DNA from: Terriglobia bacterium
Lineage (GTDB): Bacteria; Acidobacteriota; Terriglobia; Terriglobales; Acidobacteriaceae
Direction of reading: 5' to 3'
DNA: 64,000 nt
NCBI GenBank assembly: GCA_020073495.1
Contig: JAIQFD010000006.1
Location: 1-64,000, forward strand
In this document: in pieces, positions 1 through 8,085 of the stretch
Numbering within the stretch: position 1 is the first letter of the stretch
Layout of the letters: every line of letters starts with the position of its first letter
The notes under the pieces: generated by a model
Databases searched by the model: none
Told to the model about the DNA's origin: nothing
Seen by the model: only the letters and a program-made list of their open reading frames with translations
Made by a program: the position numbers and the translations under genes

Positions 1-566
1 CCGTCCTTGGTGCGGTGCAGCACCTTGACGCGGCCCTTGTTGTCGCGAAAGACGAAGACGTCGCGATCGCGGAACTCGGCCTCCTTGATCGCTTCTTCGA
101 GAGTCAGCGGGCGCAGCGCGACGGCATCGTCGGCGCGAGTAACGTGGGCCTCAGCGGTGCGCACGATGGAAGGAAAGGCGTGCACCACCACCGGAACGGC
201 GGTGGTGACCGTGGCGCCGACCGCGAGCTGCTGCTCCGCGACGCTGGCTTCGCCGTTCCATTTCTTGCGTGCCTGGCGTTTCTTCGACCTCCAGCGCGTC
301 TTGTACTTGACCGCTTGACGCTCGATGCGATCGAGGGCCTGGCCGACGGCGGCCGTCATGTCGGTCGCCTCGGCGACGCCCACGATGTTGTGATTGCGCA
401 CGCTGACCGTGATCTCGGCGATGTGGCGGTGCTTTTCCGCCGAGAGGATCACGTGCGTATCAAAATGTGTGCTCAGGATTTTTTCGATCTTGGAGAGGCC
501 GTTCTCGATCTGCTTGCGGAGTGCGGGAGTGACTTCGTATTGCCTGCCGGTATAGTCAACGTTCAT
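1..566 (-). CDS. hpf: Ribosome hibernation-promoting factor, long form (3' end cut by window edge)
   Basis: Reading the minus strand from an ATG at 566 gives a protein starting MNVDYTGRQYEVTPALRK, the N-terminal ribosome-binding fold of HPF/RaiA. A linker follows, and then the start of the C-terminal dimerisation domain (VFVFRDNKGRVKVLHRTKDG), so this is the long form that by itself forms 100S ribosome dimers in stationary phase. A GGAGGA Shine-Dalgarno lies at 571-576. The stop codon is outside the window, so only about 188 codons are seen. It is downstream of rpoN on the same strand, the usual rpoN-hpf order. Confidence 0.93.
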   Translation of the reverse strand, partial: MNVDYTGRQYEVTPALRKQIENGLSKIEKILSTHFDTHVILSAEKHRHIAEITVSVRNHNIVGVAEATDMTAAVGQALDRIERQAVKYKTRWRSKKRQARKKWNGEASVAEQQLAVGATVTTAVPVVVHAFPSIVRTAEAHVTRADDAVALRPLTLEEAIKEAEFRDRDVFVFRDNKGRVKVLHRTKD

Positions 567-738
567 TGACTCCTCCTGAACCCTGGGGCCCTATCCCATC
601 CACTGGACATCGAAACCCAGGGGTTTCTCACTTCGGAGTCGCCCGGTGCTTCAGGCGGCTAGACTGCATTTTTTTCTTGCCTGAGGGGCTTTCACGCCTG
701 GCCCGCTCAGTTCTTCAATCTCCTCTTTCAGGTTTCGA

Positions 739-754
739 GGTTTCACGTGAAACC
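739..754. promoter_or_regulatory. parS-like palindrome between rpoN and hpf
   Basis: The perfect palindrome GGTTTCACGTGAAACC matches 14 of 16 positions of the ParB-binding parS consensus TGTTTCACGTGAAACA, including the whole 14-base core. No parA or parB gene is in the window. The site sits in a stretch of GAAACCTTGAAAC-type words, and an 18-bp part of that stretch recurs exactly at 60474-60491. A chance palindrome arising from that repeat is therefore a real alternative. Confidence 0.3.
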
Positions 755-777
755 TTGAAACTTCGTAACCTTGAAAC

Positions 778-2559
778 TTAATTCTTCACCCTCCTCTGAT
801 GCGTACTTGGTATTTTCATATCTTCGCGATACTTTGCCACCGTGCGGCGCGTGACCTGGATGCCCTGCGATTGCAGGATGCGCGTGATCTGCTCGTCGGT
901 GAGGGGCCGCAGCGGGTCCTCATCCTCGATCAGCTTCTTCACCCGGCGCTTGAGGATGAGCAGCGACGTCCCGCCGCCCTCCGGGCCCTGCACGCTCTCG
1001 CTGAAGAAATAGCGCAGCTCGAAGACGCCCTGGGGAGTGTGCGCGTACTTGTTGGCCACGGCGCGGCTGACGGTCGAAGGATGCACCCCGATCTCCTCGG
1101 CGACCTCCTTGATCATCATGGGCTTCAGTTGGTCGATGCCGCGGTCCAGGAAATCGCGCTGCCGCCCGATGATGGCGTAGCAGACTTTCAGGATGGTCTG
1201 CTTGCGCTGCTCGATGTTCTTGATGAGCTGGATGGCCGACTTGTAGCGTTCCTTGACGTAGGTGCGGACTTCCTTCTCCGCATTCTCGCGGCTGAGAAGC
1301 TTCTTGTAGGTCGGGTTCAGGCGAAGCTGCGGCAGGTCGTCCTCGTTCATCAGCACCACGTAGTCGTCGGTCTGCTTGACGAAGAAGACGTCCGGCTCGA
1401 TGAGGCGTGTCTCCACCTTGTTGTAGCGCAGGCCCGGCCGCGGATCCAGCGTCTTGATGTAGTCGAGCGCGGTCATGACCGCCTCCAGCGGCCGGTCGAT
1501 GGCCTTGCCGATCTCCTTGTACTGCTTCAACTGGAGGGCGCGCAGGTGGTCGCGCACGATGGTGGTGGCGTCGCAGATGGTCCGTTCCAGTTCGCCGTTC
1601 AGGCCCTGCTGCTGGCGCAGGTGCTGCTGGTGATGGAGCTGGGCCAGCAGGCACTCGCGCATGTCGCGCGAGCCCACGCCCACCGGGTCCATCTGCTTGA
1701 CCAGATCGAGGGCTTCCCGCAGCTCTTCCCGGTTGAAGCTCGGCTTGGAGAAATGTGTGGAGCCGGGAGCGTCCGCCGCGACGTGGTGATGGTGCCGCCC
1801 ATGGTCGATGGAGACGACCTCCGCGGCATGGGGCTCGGCTTCGGCTTCCTCGGGGGCAGCGATTTCGGTGGCTACGCCAAACGGGCTGGTTTCCGCCGCG
1901 ATCCCGGGAAGGACCGCGGCTGCGGTGGATTGCGCCGTGTGGCCGCCATTCAGGCCCAGTGCGGCGCGCAGGATGGCGTCGGCTTCTTCGCTGGACGGAG
2001 CCTCCGAAGAGACTTCCTCGAGTTCCACATGCTCCGGCGGAGCGCCCAGCAGTTCTTCCTCGCTGGCTGTCAGGTAGCCATCCTCGTTGAGGTTGCCGAT
2101 GATCAGTTCCGCGGCTTCACGCACCGGCGCCCGCAACATCATGGAACTGACCTGCCACATCAGATGGTCGGTGAGCGTGGTCGGCGTGGACAGGAAATTC
2201 TCGAACGATGGCTTCTCCACCACTTCCGAGGCGGGGCTGCGGTAGCCCGGGTCGAGGTAGTCCTGGAAGTAGGAGCCGAAATCGATCTCGTCGAACGGGT
2301 CCGTCTTCTCAGCTTCGGGGGCGGGGGCCTCGGTGCTGAGCAGGCGGTCCTTCTCGACCTCCTTGCCGGCGACTTCGTCAAGCAGGGGAACCTCGGTGTC
2401 GAGCTCATCCAGCACCGGGTTCTCGACCATCTCCTCATTGATCATGTCCTTGAGCTCCAGTTTATTCAGAGCCAGGACACTGACCATCTGCACGAGCCCC
2501 GGTGTGAGGATCTGCTTCTGGGACAGCTTGACGTTCAGCTTGTGCTGCAGCAGGACCAT
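778..2559 (-). CDS. rpoN: RNA polymerase sigma-54 factor
   Basis: This 593-residue protein is sigma-54, which directs RNA polymerase to -24/-12 promoters and needs an enhancer-binding activator. The N-terminal region I (about 1-50) has the expected QKQILTPGLVQ sequence. The core-binding region follows, then a helix-turn-helix near 470-500 (GVHPSTVSRAV). The RpoN box RRTVAKYR starts near residue 571. An extra low-complexity, Ala/Glu-rich segment of about 100 residues (about 172-273), ending in HGRHHHH, interrupts the core-binding region and makes the protein longer than most sigma-54 factors. It lies 158 bp downstream of lptB and upstream of hpf. Confidence 0.96.
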   Translation of the reverse strand: MVLLQHKLNVKLSQKQILTPGLVQMVSVLALNKLELKDMINEEMVENPVLDELDTEVPLLDEVAGKEVEKDRLLSTEAPAPEAEKTDPFDEIDFGSYFQDYLDPGYRSPASEVVEKPSFENFLSTPTTLTDHLMWQVSSMMLRAPVREAAELIIGNLNEDGYLTASEEELLGAPPEHVELEEVSSEAPSSEEADAILRAALGLNGGHTAQSTAAAVLPGIAAETSPFGVATEIAAPEEAEAEPHAAEVVSIDHGRHHHHVAADAPGSTHFSKPSFNREELREALDLVKQMDPVGVGSRDMRECLLAQLHHQQHLRQQQGLNGELERTICDATTIVRDHLRALQLKQYKEIGKAIDRPLEAVMTALDYIKTLDPRPGLRYNKVETRLIEPDVFFVKQTDDYVVLMNEDDLPQLRLNPTYKKLLSRENAEKEVRTYVKERYKSAIQLIKNIEQRKQTILKVCYAIIGRQRDFLDRGIDQLKPMMIKEVAEEIGVHPSTVSRAVANKYAHTPQGVFELRYFFSESVQGPEGGGTSLLILKRRVKKLIEDEDPLRPLTDEQITRILQSQGIQVTRRTVAKYREDMKIPSTHQRRVKN

Positions 2560-2717
2560 GTGCTACCGATGCGGAAAGTACTACAGTTTCCCTTTGCAAT
2601 CCAGCGGGAAGACCCCGCCTGAAGAAACGTTCGTAACCATTACTGTTACGGTTCGCCGGAGCTAAATCCCTTGTTTTCCGGGCAATACGTGGCCGCCTCG
2701 GCAAACCTTGCCGGCCC

Positions 2718-3446
2718 TCAGACCAGCGAGAAACTCTCGCCCAGATACACCCGCTTGACCTCCGGATCACTGCCCAACTGTTCCGGAGTACCGGCGCGGA
2801 AGATCCGGCCCTCATTGATGATGTAGGCGCGATCCGTGACCGACAGCGTCTCGCGGACGTTGTGGTCGGTGACGAGCACCCCGATGCCGCTGGCCTTCAG
2901 GTCGAAGATGATCTTCTGAAGGTCGAGCACGGCGATCGGGTCGATGCCCGAAAAGGGCTCGTCCAGCAAGATGAACGCCGGCTGGATGCAGAGAGAGCGG
3001 GCAATCTCCACCCGGCGGCGCTCGCCGCCGGAGAGGGAATGTCCGCGGCTGCGCCGGATGTGCCCCAGACCGAGCTGGTCGATCAGCTTCTCCATGCGCT
3101 CGCGGCGCTCGTGCCAGGAGATGGGCTGCGCCTCCAGCACCGCCAGGATGTTCTCCTCGACCGATAATTTGCGAAAGATCGAAGGTTCCTGGGGGAGGTA
3201 ACTGATGCCGAAGTTCCGTGCCCTCAAATACATAGGGACGGTCGTGATATCGACACCATCGCCCAGAACGCGGCCCGTGTCGGGCGGAGTGAGCCCCACG
3301 ATCATGTAAAAAGTGGTGGTTTTTCCGGCCCCGTTGGGGCCCAAAAGACCTACGACTTCCCCTTGGCTGATGTGGAGGCTGACGCCATTCACTACCCTCC
3401 GACCACGGTAACTCTTACCGATCTCGTCAGTCGCCAGGGTCTGCAT
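2718..3446 (-). CDS. lptB: LPS export ABC transporter ATP-binding protein
   Basis: The 242-residue protein is an ABC ATPase of the LptB type, which powers transfer of lipopolysaccharide from the inner membrane to the Lpt bridge. Walker [10 protein letters not shown] is at 36-44, the signature [10 protein letters not shown] near 138, Walker B with [12 protein letters not shown] near 158, and the switch histidine in LVTDHN near 195. The phrase [11 protein letters not shown] is typical of LptB. Its ATG directly abuts the stop of the LptC/LptA-like gene, so the two are translationally coupled. The permease genes lptF and lptG are not in the window. Confidence 0.95.
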   Translation of the reverse strand: MQTLATDEIGKSYRGRRVVNGVSLHISQGEVVGLLGPNGAGKTTTFYMIVGLTPPDTGRVLGDGVDITTVPMYLRARNFGISYLPQEPSIFRKLSVEENILAVLEAQPISWHERRERMEKLIDQLGLGHIRRSRGHSLSGGERRRVEIARSLCIQPAFILLDEPFSGIDPIAVLDLQKIIFDLKASGIGVLVTDHNVRETLSVTDRAYIINEGRIFRAGTPEQLGSDPEVKRVYLGESFSLV

Positions 3447-5714
3447 CTACTTAGTGACTCGCGTCTGTGTGACCGTGCGGGACGAACCAGAACTTCCAAC
3501 CACAACTTTATCATCGCGACTGAAGAAGGTCAACGAATCGCCCGAAATGGTGCCATGTTCGGCATCAAAAATGCTCGGAGGACCCCCGGTAAGGACGAAT
3601 TTGCCGTCCGCCGGGTTGTAGGTCAGCCGTTCGCCGCGGGCCGTGCGGGTGGATTCGGTGATCGCGATGTGGCCTTCCGCGACCATGTGCTCCACCTGCG
3701 AGACCCCCGACGGACCCGCGGCCTGGGTCTTGGCTGCACGCGGCAGCAGGAAGACATCGGCGTGGTCGGCCTGGACCGTCAGGTCGGCCCCCTTCACGAT
3801 CACGCCGCCCTCGAAACGCGCTTTGCGCAGCGCTTCGGTATAGGTGAGCCGGGAAGCGTTGACATTGACGGGCGTGAGCTTGCCTGATTTGTCCGTCTGG
3901 ACGAAGACGGTCGAAACCGCCTGTGACGCCGACCCCTGCGCGAGCACGTCGTGGTGATCGCGATCGAACGTGATGACAGGGGCCTGCACGATATTGGCGC
4001 CCTGCCACAGGCGCGCACCGCCGGTATAGCGCGCAGTCGCGGTGGCGCGGTGGGCCAGCATGGATGCGGCCGTCACGTGGATCGGGTCGCCGCTGGAGAA
4101 CATCGCCCCCGCAGCGGGCGGTGCGCCTCCCGGCTGCTGCCGCGGCTCGTTGTAGGTGGTCTTGACATCCCCTTCGGCGGTGGCGTCACCGGACCTGCGC
4201 TCGAAGCGGATGGTCTGCGCGGTGGTCTGGAGACCGCCTTCGCTGACGCGCGGTGCGCCGGTGAGCACCAGAACACCGTCGCCCGGCGAGTAGCGGGCCC
4301 GCTGGGCCGTGGCCGTGCGTTGGCCCTCGATGTAATGGACGTCGCCGACCTGGAGCAGGCTGGAGATGCCTCCGCCGGCATCGAAGGCAGCAGTGAGATC
4401 CCGGCTGGTGCTGACCTTGTCGGGCTGGCCGGGTACCGAAGAGACGATGCGGGCGTCCGGCGAGCCGTGCAGCTGCTTCATGTGGTTGCCTTCAAAGACC
4501 AGGTCGAACTGTCCCGCGGTGATGACGGTGGTGGCGTCCGCATCGGTCGGGTGGGCGGGGATCGGATCCAGCGGCCGGATCGAGATCTGCGACGCGCCGC
4601 TGGTCTGGGCGCGCCCCATTTTGCCGCCTGAGACCGAGCTGGAGATCGCAGGGGCAGCGATCTCCACGACCTGCGGCGAGTGCCCCGAGCTCTTCTGCTG
4701 CTCGGTCAGGCTCACCTTGTCCACGGCGCGAATGTTCGCGAGCTGATCGTGCGGTCCGAAGTCGAGCAGGATGCGGCCGGCCGTGCCATGGGAAGGAGAG
4801 GGGCCTCCCTGGTCGAAGGTCACGCCGCCGGAGAGGACTGCATGGCGGAGGAGGTTGGCCGACATGAATGCCTCCGCCCGCGGAGCGCGCACGGTCGAAT
4901 TCTGGCGACCGCGAGCGCGGACGTCGCCCGTGGCGACCATGTGGTCGACGCTGTTGTCGTCGCGCAGGAACACCGTTACCTGGCCGGCATCGAGGGAGCC
5001 GTTGGCGCGTTCCAGGTGCACGACGTCGAGCACGGCCCGGCGCGGATCCTTGCTGATGATGCCGCGCTCGGCCGTGATGTTCGCGCTCTCGGGACCGGCC
5101 GTTCTCAGGCGCACGGCGGATCGCAGGACCAGGACATTGTTCTTGGAGTCGTAGGTGGCGCCCTTGGCCGTGCCGGTGGCCTGCGGCACGCGGAAATCGA
5201 TCAGCTCATTGGTGGCGGCGAAACCGGTCTTCTGATTGAACACCACGCCGCTGGTCTTCAGGTGGATGGGGTTTTTCAATTCCTTGGGCGGCGCCTGGTC
5301 GGGGCGGACTGGACCGGAAGTGTCCGACTCGAGGTCGATGTGCACCTCGCCCTTCGCCTGGATGTCGCCGGATGACGGATTGTAGGAGAAATCGGCGCCG
5401 TAGATCTGATCGAAGCGGTCCGCTTCCCGGCCGTACACCACGATGTTTACGCCGTGCAGCTCGGCGCGGCCTCCCTGCTCGTACTGCACCGCCTTCTTCG
5501 CGCTGATGGTGAACAGGGTGCGCCCGCCCTCGGACTTGGAGAGGGTGAAGCCTTCGGTGCTTTGCTTCACGTCCACGCCCATCTTCTGGGGGAGCTCCTG
5601 CACGGCGCGGCGGATGCGGTAGCGGCCGTAGAGGACGAACAGAGCGACCACGGCGATCACCGCCACGATCCCGATGCCGAGCCATTTGCGCAGGCGCTGG
5701 AGATCGAAGGCCAC
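3447..5714 (-). CDS. LptC/LptA-type LPS export protein (apparent fusion)
   Basis: This 755-residue protein begins with a short cytoplasmic end and one membrane anchor (about 11-29). The first 150 residues look like LptC: TEGFTLSKSEGGRTLFTISA, then ELHGVNIVVYG. The rest is a chain of beta-strand OstA/LptA-like units, with repeated phrases of the type VVAEGHI and LTYNPADGKFVLTGGP. LptC and LptA are usually separate proteins of about 190 and 180 residues, so this one could span both the anchor and the periplasmic bridge. It lies directly upstream of lptB and stops one base before lptB begins. Domain assignment rests on sequence style, not a profile search. Confidence 0.8.
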   Translation of the reverse strand: MAFDLQRLRKWLGIGIVAVIAVVALFVLYGRYRIRRAVQELPQKMGVDVKQSTEGFTLSKSEGGRTLFTISAKKAVQYEQGGRAELHGVNIVVYGREADRFDQIYGADFSYNPSSGDIQAKGEVHIDLESDTSGPVRPDQAPPKELKNPIHLKTSGVVFNQKTGFAATNELIDFRVPQATGTAKGATYDSKNNVLVLRSAVRLRTAGPESANITAERGIISKDPRRAVLDVVHLERANGSLDAGQVTVFLRDDNSVDHMVATGDVRARGRQNSTVRAPRAEAFMSANLLRHAVLSGGVTFDQGGPSPSHGTAGRILLDFGPHDQLANIRAVDKVSLTEQQKSSGHSPQVVEIAAPAISSSVSGGKMGRAQTSGASQISIRPLDPIPAHPTDADATTVITAGQFDLVFEGNHMKQLHGSPDARIVSSVPGQPDKVSTSRDLTAAFDAGGGISSLLQVGDVHYIEGQRTATAQRARYSPGDGVLVLTGAPRVSEGGLQTTAQTIRFERRSGDATAEGDVKTTYNEPRQQPGGAPPAAGAMFSSGDPIHVTAASMLAHRATATARYTGGARLWQGANIVQAPVITFDRDHHDVLAQGSASQAVSTVFVQTDKSGKLTPVNVNASRLTYTEALRKARFEGGVIVKGADLTVQADHADVFLLPRAAKTQAAGPSGVSQVEHMVAEGHIAITESTRTARGERLTYNPADGKFVLTGGPPSIFDAEHGTISGDSLTFFSRDDKVVVGSSGSSRTVTQTRVTK

Positions 5715-5762
5715 GTGGCTATCTTACAGGGAGCAGGATGCAGGCCGCAGGAGGGAGCGCGC

Positions 5763-7529
5763 CTAGCGAGTCGCCGTGGTCACGGCCACTTTCTGCACAT
5801 CTTCGATCGAGAGTTGCAGACCGCCGAAATCGGGGTGGTCGTTCATGTCCACGGTGAAGGCGGCGTCCACCAGATCGCCGACGAGGAAGTTTTCCTGCTG
5901 GAGACGCTCGGCCATGCGCCAACCCAGCGCATCGATGGCGCGGAACCCACCCAAGCCAAAACCGGGCTTGGGTGGGGCACCCGCGGCATTCTGCGCCAGG
6001 CGCAGCTTGATGTGCTTCTCCTTCAAAACCCGGGGCGGCTGGACCAGGCGCAGGCCGCGGGTCAGGAACACGGGCTCGGGATTCTCGATGCCGTAGGGCT
6101 CGAGCGCGCAAAGCGACTGGTAGAGGTCCGGCGTGACCTGGTCGAGCGAGAGCTCACCATCGAGTTCGAGGGAGGGCACGAAGTCCGCCGGCGTAAGGCG
6201 CGTTCGGGCGAAGGTGTCGAGGCCAGAGCGGAGCTGCGCGACACGCTTCGCCGGAAGGGCAAAGCCGACCGCGTGGGCGTGTCCCCCGAAGCGCGTGAAC
6301 AGCTCGCCGCAGGATTCGAGCGCCTCCAGCAGGTGGAAAGCGGAGATCGAGCGGCCCGATCCGTAAGCGTCCTCGCCCTCCACGGAGACGACCAGCGCAG
6401 GCCGGTGGTAGCGCACGACCACCCGCGTGGCGACGATGCCGATGACGCCGCGGTGCCAGCCGGCTCCCTCCACCACGATGCAGAACGCTTCGCGCAGGGC
6501 GGCGTCGCCGTCGATGCGCGCGCACGCCTCCTCGACGATCCTCTGCTCCTCCTGCTGGCGGTCGGAATTGAGCTGGTTGAGCTTGAGCGCGATGTCTCTT
6601 GCACGCGCGGCGTCGTTGCAACAAAAGAGGTCGATGACATCCTGGGCGATGTCCATTCGACCAGCGGCGTTGATGCGCGGCGCCAGGCGGAAAGCGATAT
6701 CGCCCGCCTTCACGCGCCTGGAGACGTCGAGCGCGGCGACTTCGATCAGCGCCTTGAGGCCCGCATTGCGCGGGTCGCGCAGCCCCTCGAGCCCGAGCCT
6801 GGCGATGACCCGGTTCTCGCCGGTCAGCGGCACCGCGTCGGCGATGGTGGCGATGGCCACCATCTTCAGGAACGAGGGGAGCAGGCGCTCGAACTCCGTG
6901 CCCTCGAGCAGCGCTTGCACCACCTTGAACGCGACTCCGGCTCCGCACAGCGCCTTGCAGGGGTACTCGCAGCCGGGCTGGTTGGGGTTGAGAACGGCGA
7001 AGGTTTCGGGCACTCCCTCGTTGGTCTCGGGCAGGTGATGATCGGTGACGATGAGGTCCACGCCCACGCGGCGGGCAGTCTCGGCGGCGGCAAAAGCGCG
7101 AATGCCGGTGTCCACGCTGATGATCAACCGCACACCGGCGGAAGCCGCGCGCTCGATGACGTCGTCCTTCATCCCGTAGCCTTCGCGGATGCGGTGCGGC
7201 ACGTGGAACTCGCAGGCGCCACCCAAAAGCTCGATCGCCGTCTTCAGGATGACGATGGCGGTAGTGCCGTCCACGTCGTAATCGCCGTAGATCAGGATGG
7301 TCTCTTTGCCGGCGAGCGCGGCGCGGATGCGCTCAACCGCGGCGCGCATCCCGTGCATGAGGTAAGGCGAGTGCAGGTGCTCGAGGCGCGGCGCGAGGAA
7401 GCGCTGGGCGTCTACCACCGTGTTCACGCCGCGAAGCGCAAGCAGGCGGGCGATAAGTGGTGGAATTCCGGCCTGTGAGGAAAGTTGATCAACCACAGCG
7501 GGATCGGCCGAGCGCACATGCCAGCGCAC
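5763..7529 (-). CDS. recJ: Single-stranded-DNA-specific exonuclease RecJ
   Basis: RecJ is a 5'-3' single-strand exonuclease in recombination and mismatch repair. The DHH-family motifs are present: ILIYGDYDVDGTTA, then VTDHHLPE, and further on RINAAGRMD and the DHHA1 motif RFGGHAHAVG. I place the start at GTG 7529, giving 588 residues, the normal RecJ length. The frame stays open upstream, but there it reads an Arg/Pro-rich shadow of the neighbouring gene. The GTG lies two bases after that gene's stop with GAAGAGGA as ribosome site, so the pair is coupled. Near residue 515-528 the protein contains a segment encoded by an intergenic-type palindromic repeat (see 5946-5987). Confidence 0.94.
   Translation of the reverse strand: MRWHVRSADPAVVDQLSSQAGIPPLIARLLALRGVNTVVDAQRFLAPRLEHLHSPYLMHGMRAAVERIRAALAGKETILIYGDYDVDGTTAIVILKTAIELLGGACEFHVPHRIREGYGMKDDVIERAASAGVRLIISVDTGIRAFAAAETARRVGVDLIVTDHHLPETNEGVPETFAVLNPNQPGCEYPCKALCGAGVAFKVVQALLEGTEFERLLPSFLKMVAIATIADAVPLTGENRVIARLGLEGLRDPRNAGLKALIEVAALDVSRRVKAGDIAFRLAPRINAAGRMDIAQDVIDLFCCNDAARARDIALKLNQLNSDRQQEEQRIVEEACARIDGDAALREAFCIVVEGAGWHRGVIGIVATRVVVRYHRPALVVSVEGEDAYGSGRSISAFHLLEALESCGELFTRFGGHAHAVGFALPAKRVAQLRSGLDTFARTRLTPADFVPSLELDGELSLDQVTPDLYQSLCALEPYGIENPEPVFLTRGLRLVQPPRVLKEKHIKLRLAQNAAGAPPKPGFGLGGFRAIDALGWRMAERLQQENFLVGDLVDAAFTVDMNDHPDFGGLQLSIEDVQKVAVTTATR
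5946..5987. repeat. Intergenic-type palindromic repeat embedded in recJ
   Basis: This 42-bp sequence has 12-base arms (CCCACCCAAGCC and its complement) around a 7-base loop, followed by GGGCACCCGCGGC. It matches 41 of 42 bases of the intergenic copy at 31037-31078. In recJ it is read in frame as AGAPPKPGFGLGG. Confidence 0.88.
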
Positions 7530-7531
7530 GG

Positions 7532-7996
7532 CTAGTCCTCTTCGTCGGTATCCGGCTCGTCGATGACGAAGCCGCCGATCTCCTCGGCCAGGTCCACCAG
7601 CCGCTGGTAGCGGTCGTACCAGTCGGTGGAGGCCTCGAAAAGGAACATGATCCCCTGGTAGGGCAGGCCGATCTGGATGAATCCGGTCTTGCCCACGAAC
7701 GACTTGAGCCAGCGCGCTTCTTCCATGTCCTCGTCGTCTGGGTAGGCGGCGGAACTCAGCCGCTCCATCAGGAAGTCGAGGTCTTCCTTGTCGAGGACGA
7801 CGTCGCTCATGGTCACGAAGGGCGATTCCGAGGCCTTGGCCAGCTCGACCAGGTCCTTCCACGCGTCGGGGTTTTCGCTGGAATCCCACATGACGCTGGC
7901 GACGTCCTCGCTGACGTAGCCGTGGAAGCGGCGCATGCCGTGGCCCACGATGAAGGCCGTCATGTCGTCTTTCAGGGTTGTGAGATCGTCCTGCAT
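7532..7996 (-). CDS. Conserved hypothetical acidic protein upstream of recJ
   Basis: The predicted protein is about 154 residues from ATG 7996 (MQDDLTTLKDDMTAF), acidic, with an Asp/Glu-rich end (DEPDTDEED). It has no signal peptide or membrane segment, and I do not recognise a family motif. A GTG at 8023 would add nine residues, but no better ribosome site supports it. It overlaps nothing and is coupled to recJ by a 2-bp spacing, so it is probably co-expressed with it. No function is proposed. Confidence 0.75.
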   Translation of the reverse strand: MQDDLTTLKDDMTAFIVGHGMRRFHGYVSEDVASVMWDSSENPDAWKDLVELAKASESPFVTMSDVVLDKEDLDFLMERLSSAAYPDDEDMEEARWLKSFVGKTGFIQIGLPYQGIMFLFEASTDWYDRYQRLVDLAEEIGGFVIDEPDTDEED

Positions 7997-8085
7997 GCTG
8001 GCTCTAACCGTTGAGGCTATCACTTAGCAGCGCCGCGCGCTAACACCCCAGCGAAGAAAATTCGTCTTCGCCGGGGATCTGGTTG

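Noticed and set aside
799-2622. Long plus-strand frame opposite rpoN
   Set aside because: No domain, His/Leu/Arg-rich, and exactly antisense to a well-supported gene; typical of GC-rich DNA. The same holds for long frames opposite lptC/A, the aldehyde dehydrogenase, infB, nusA and rpoA.
7530-7889. N-terminal extension of recJ
   Set aside because: The frame is open, but the sequence is Arg/Pro-rich and is the shadow of the conserved gene at 7532-7996; the GTG at 7529 gives a normal-length RecJ.
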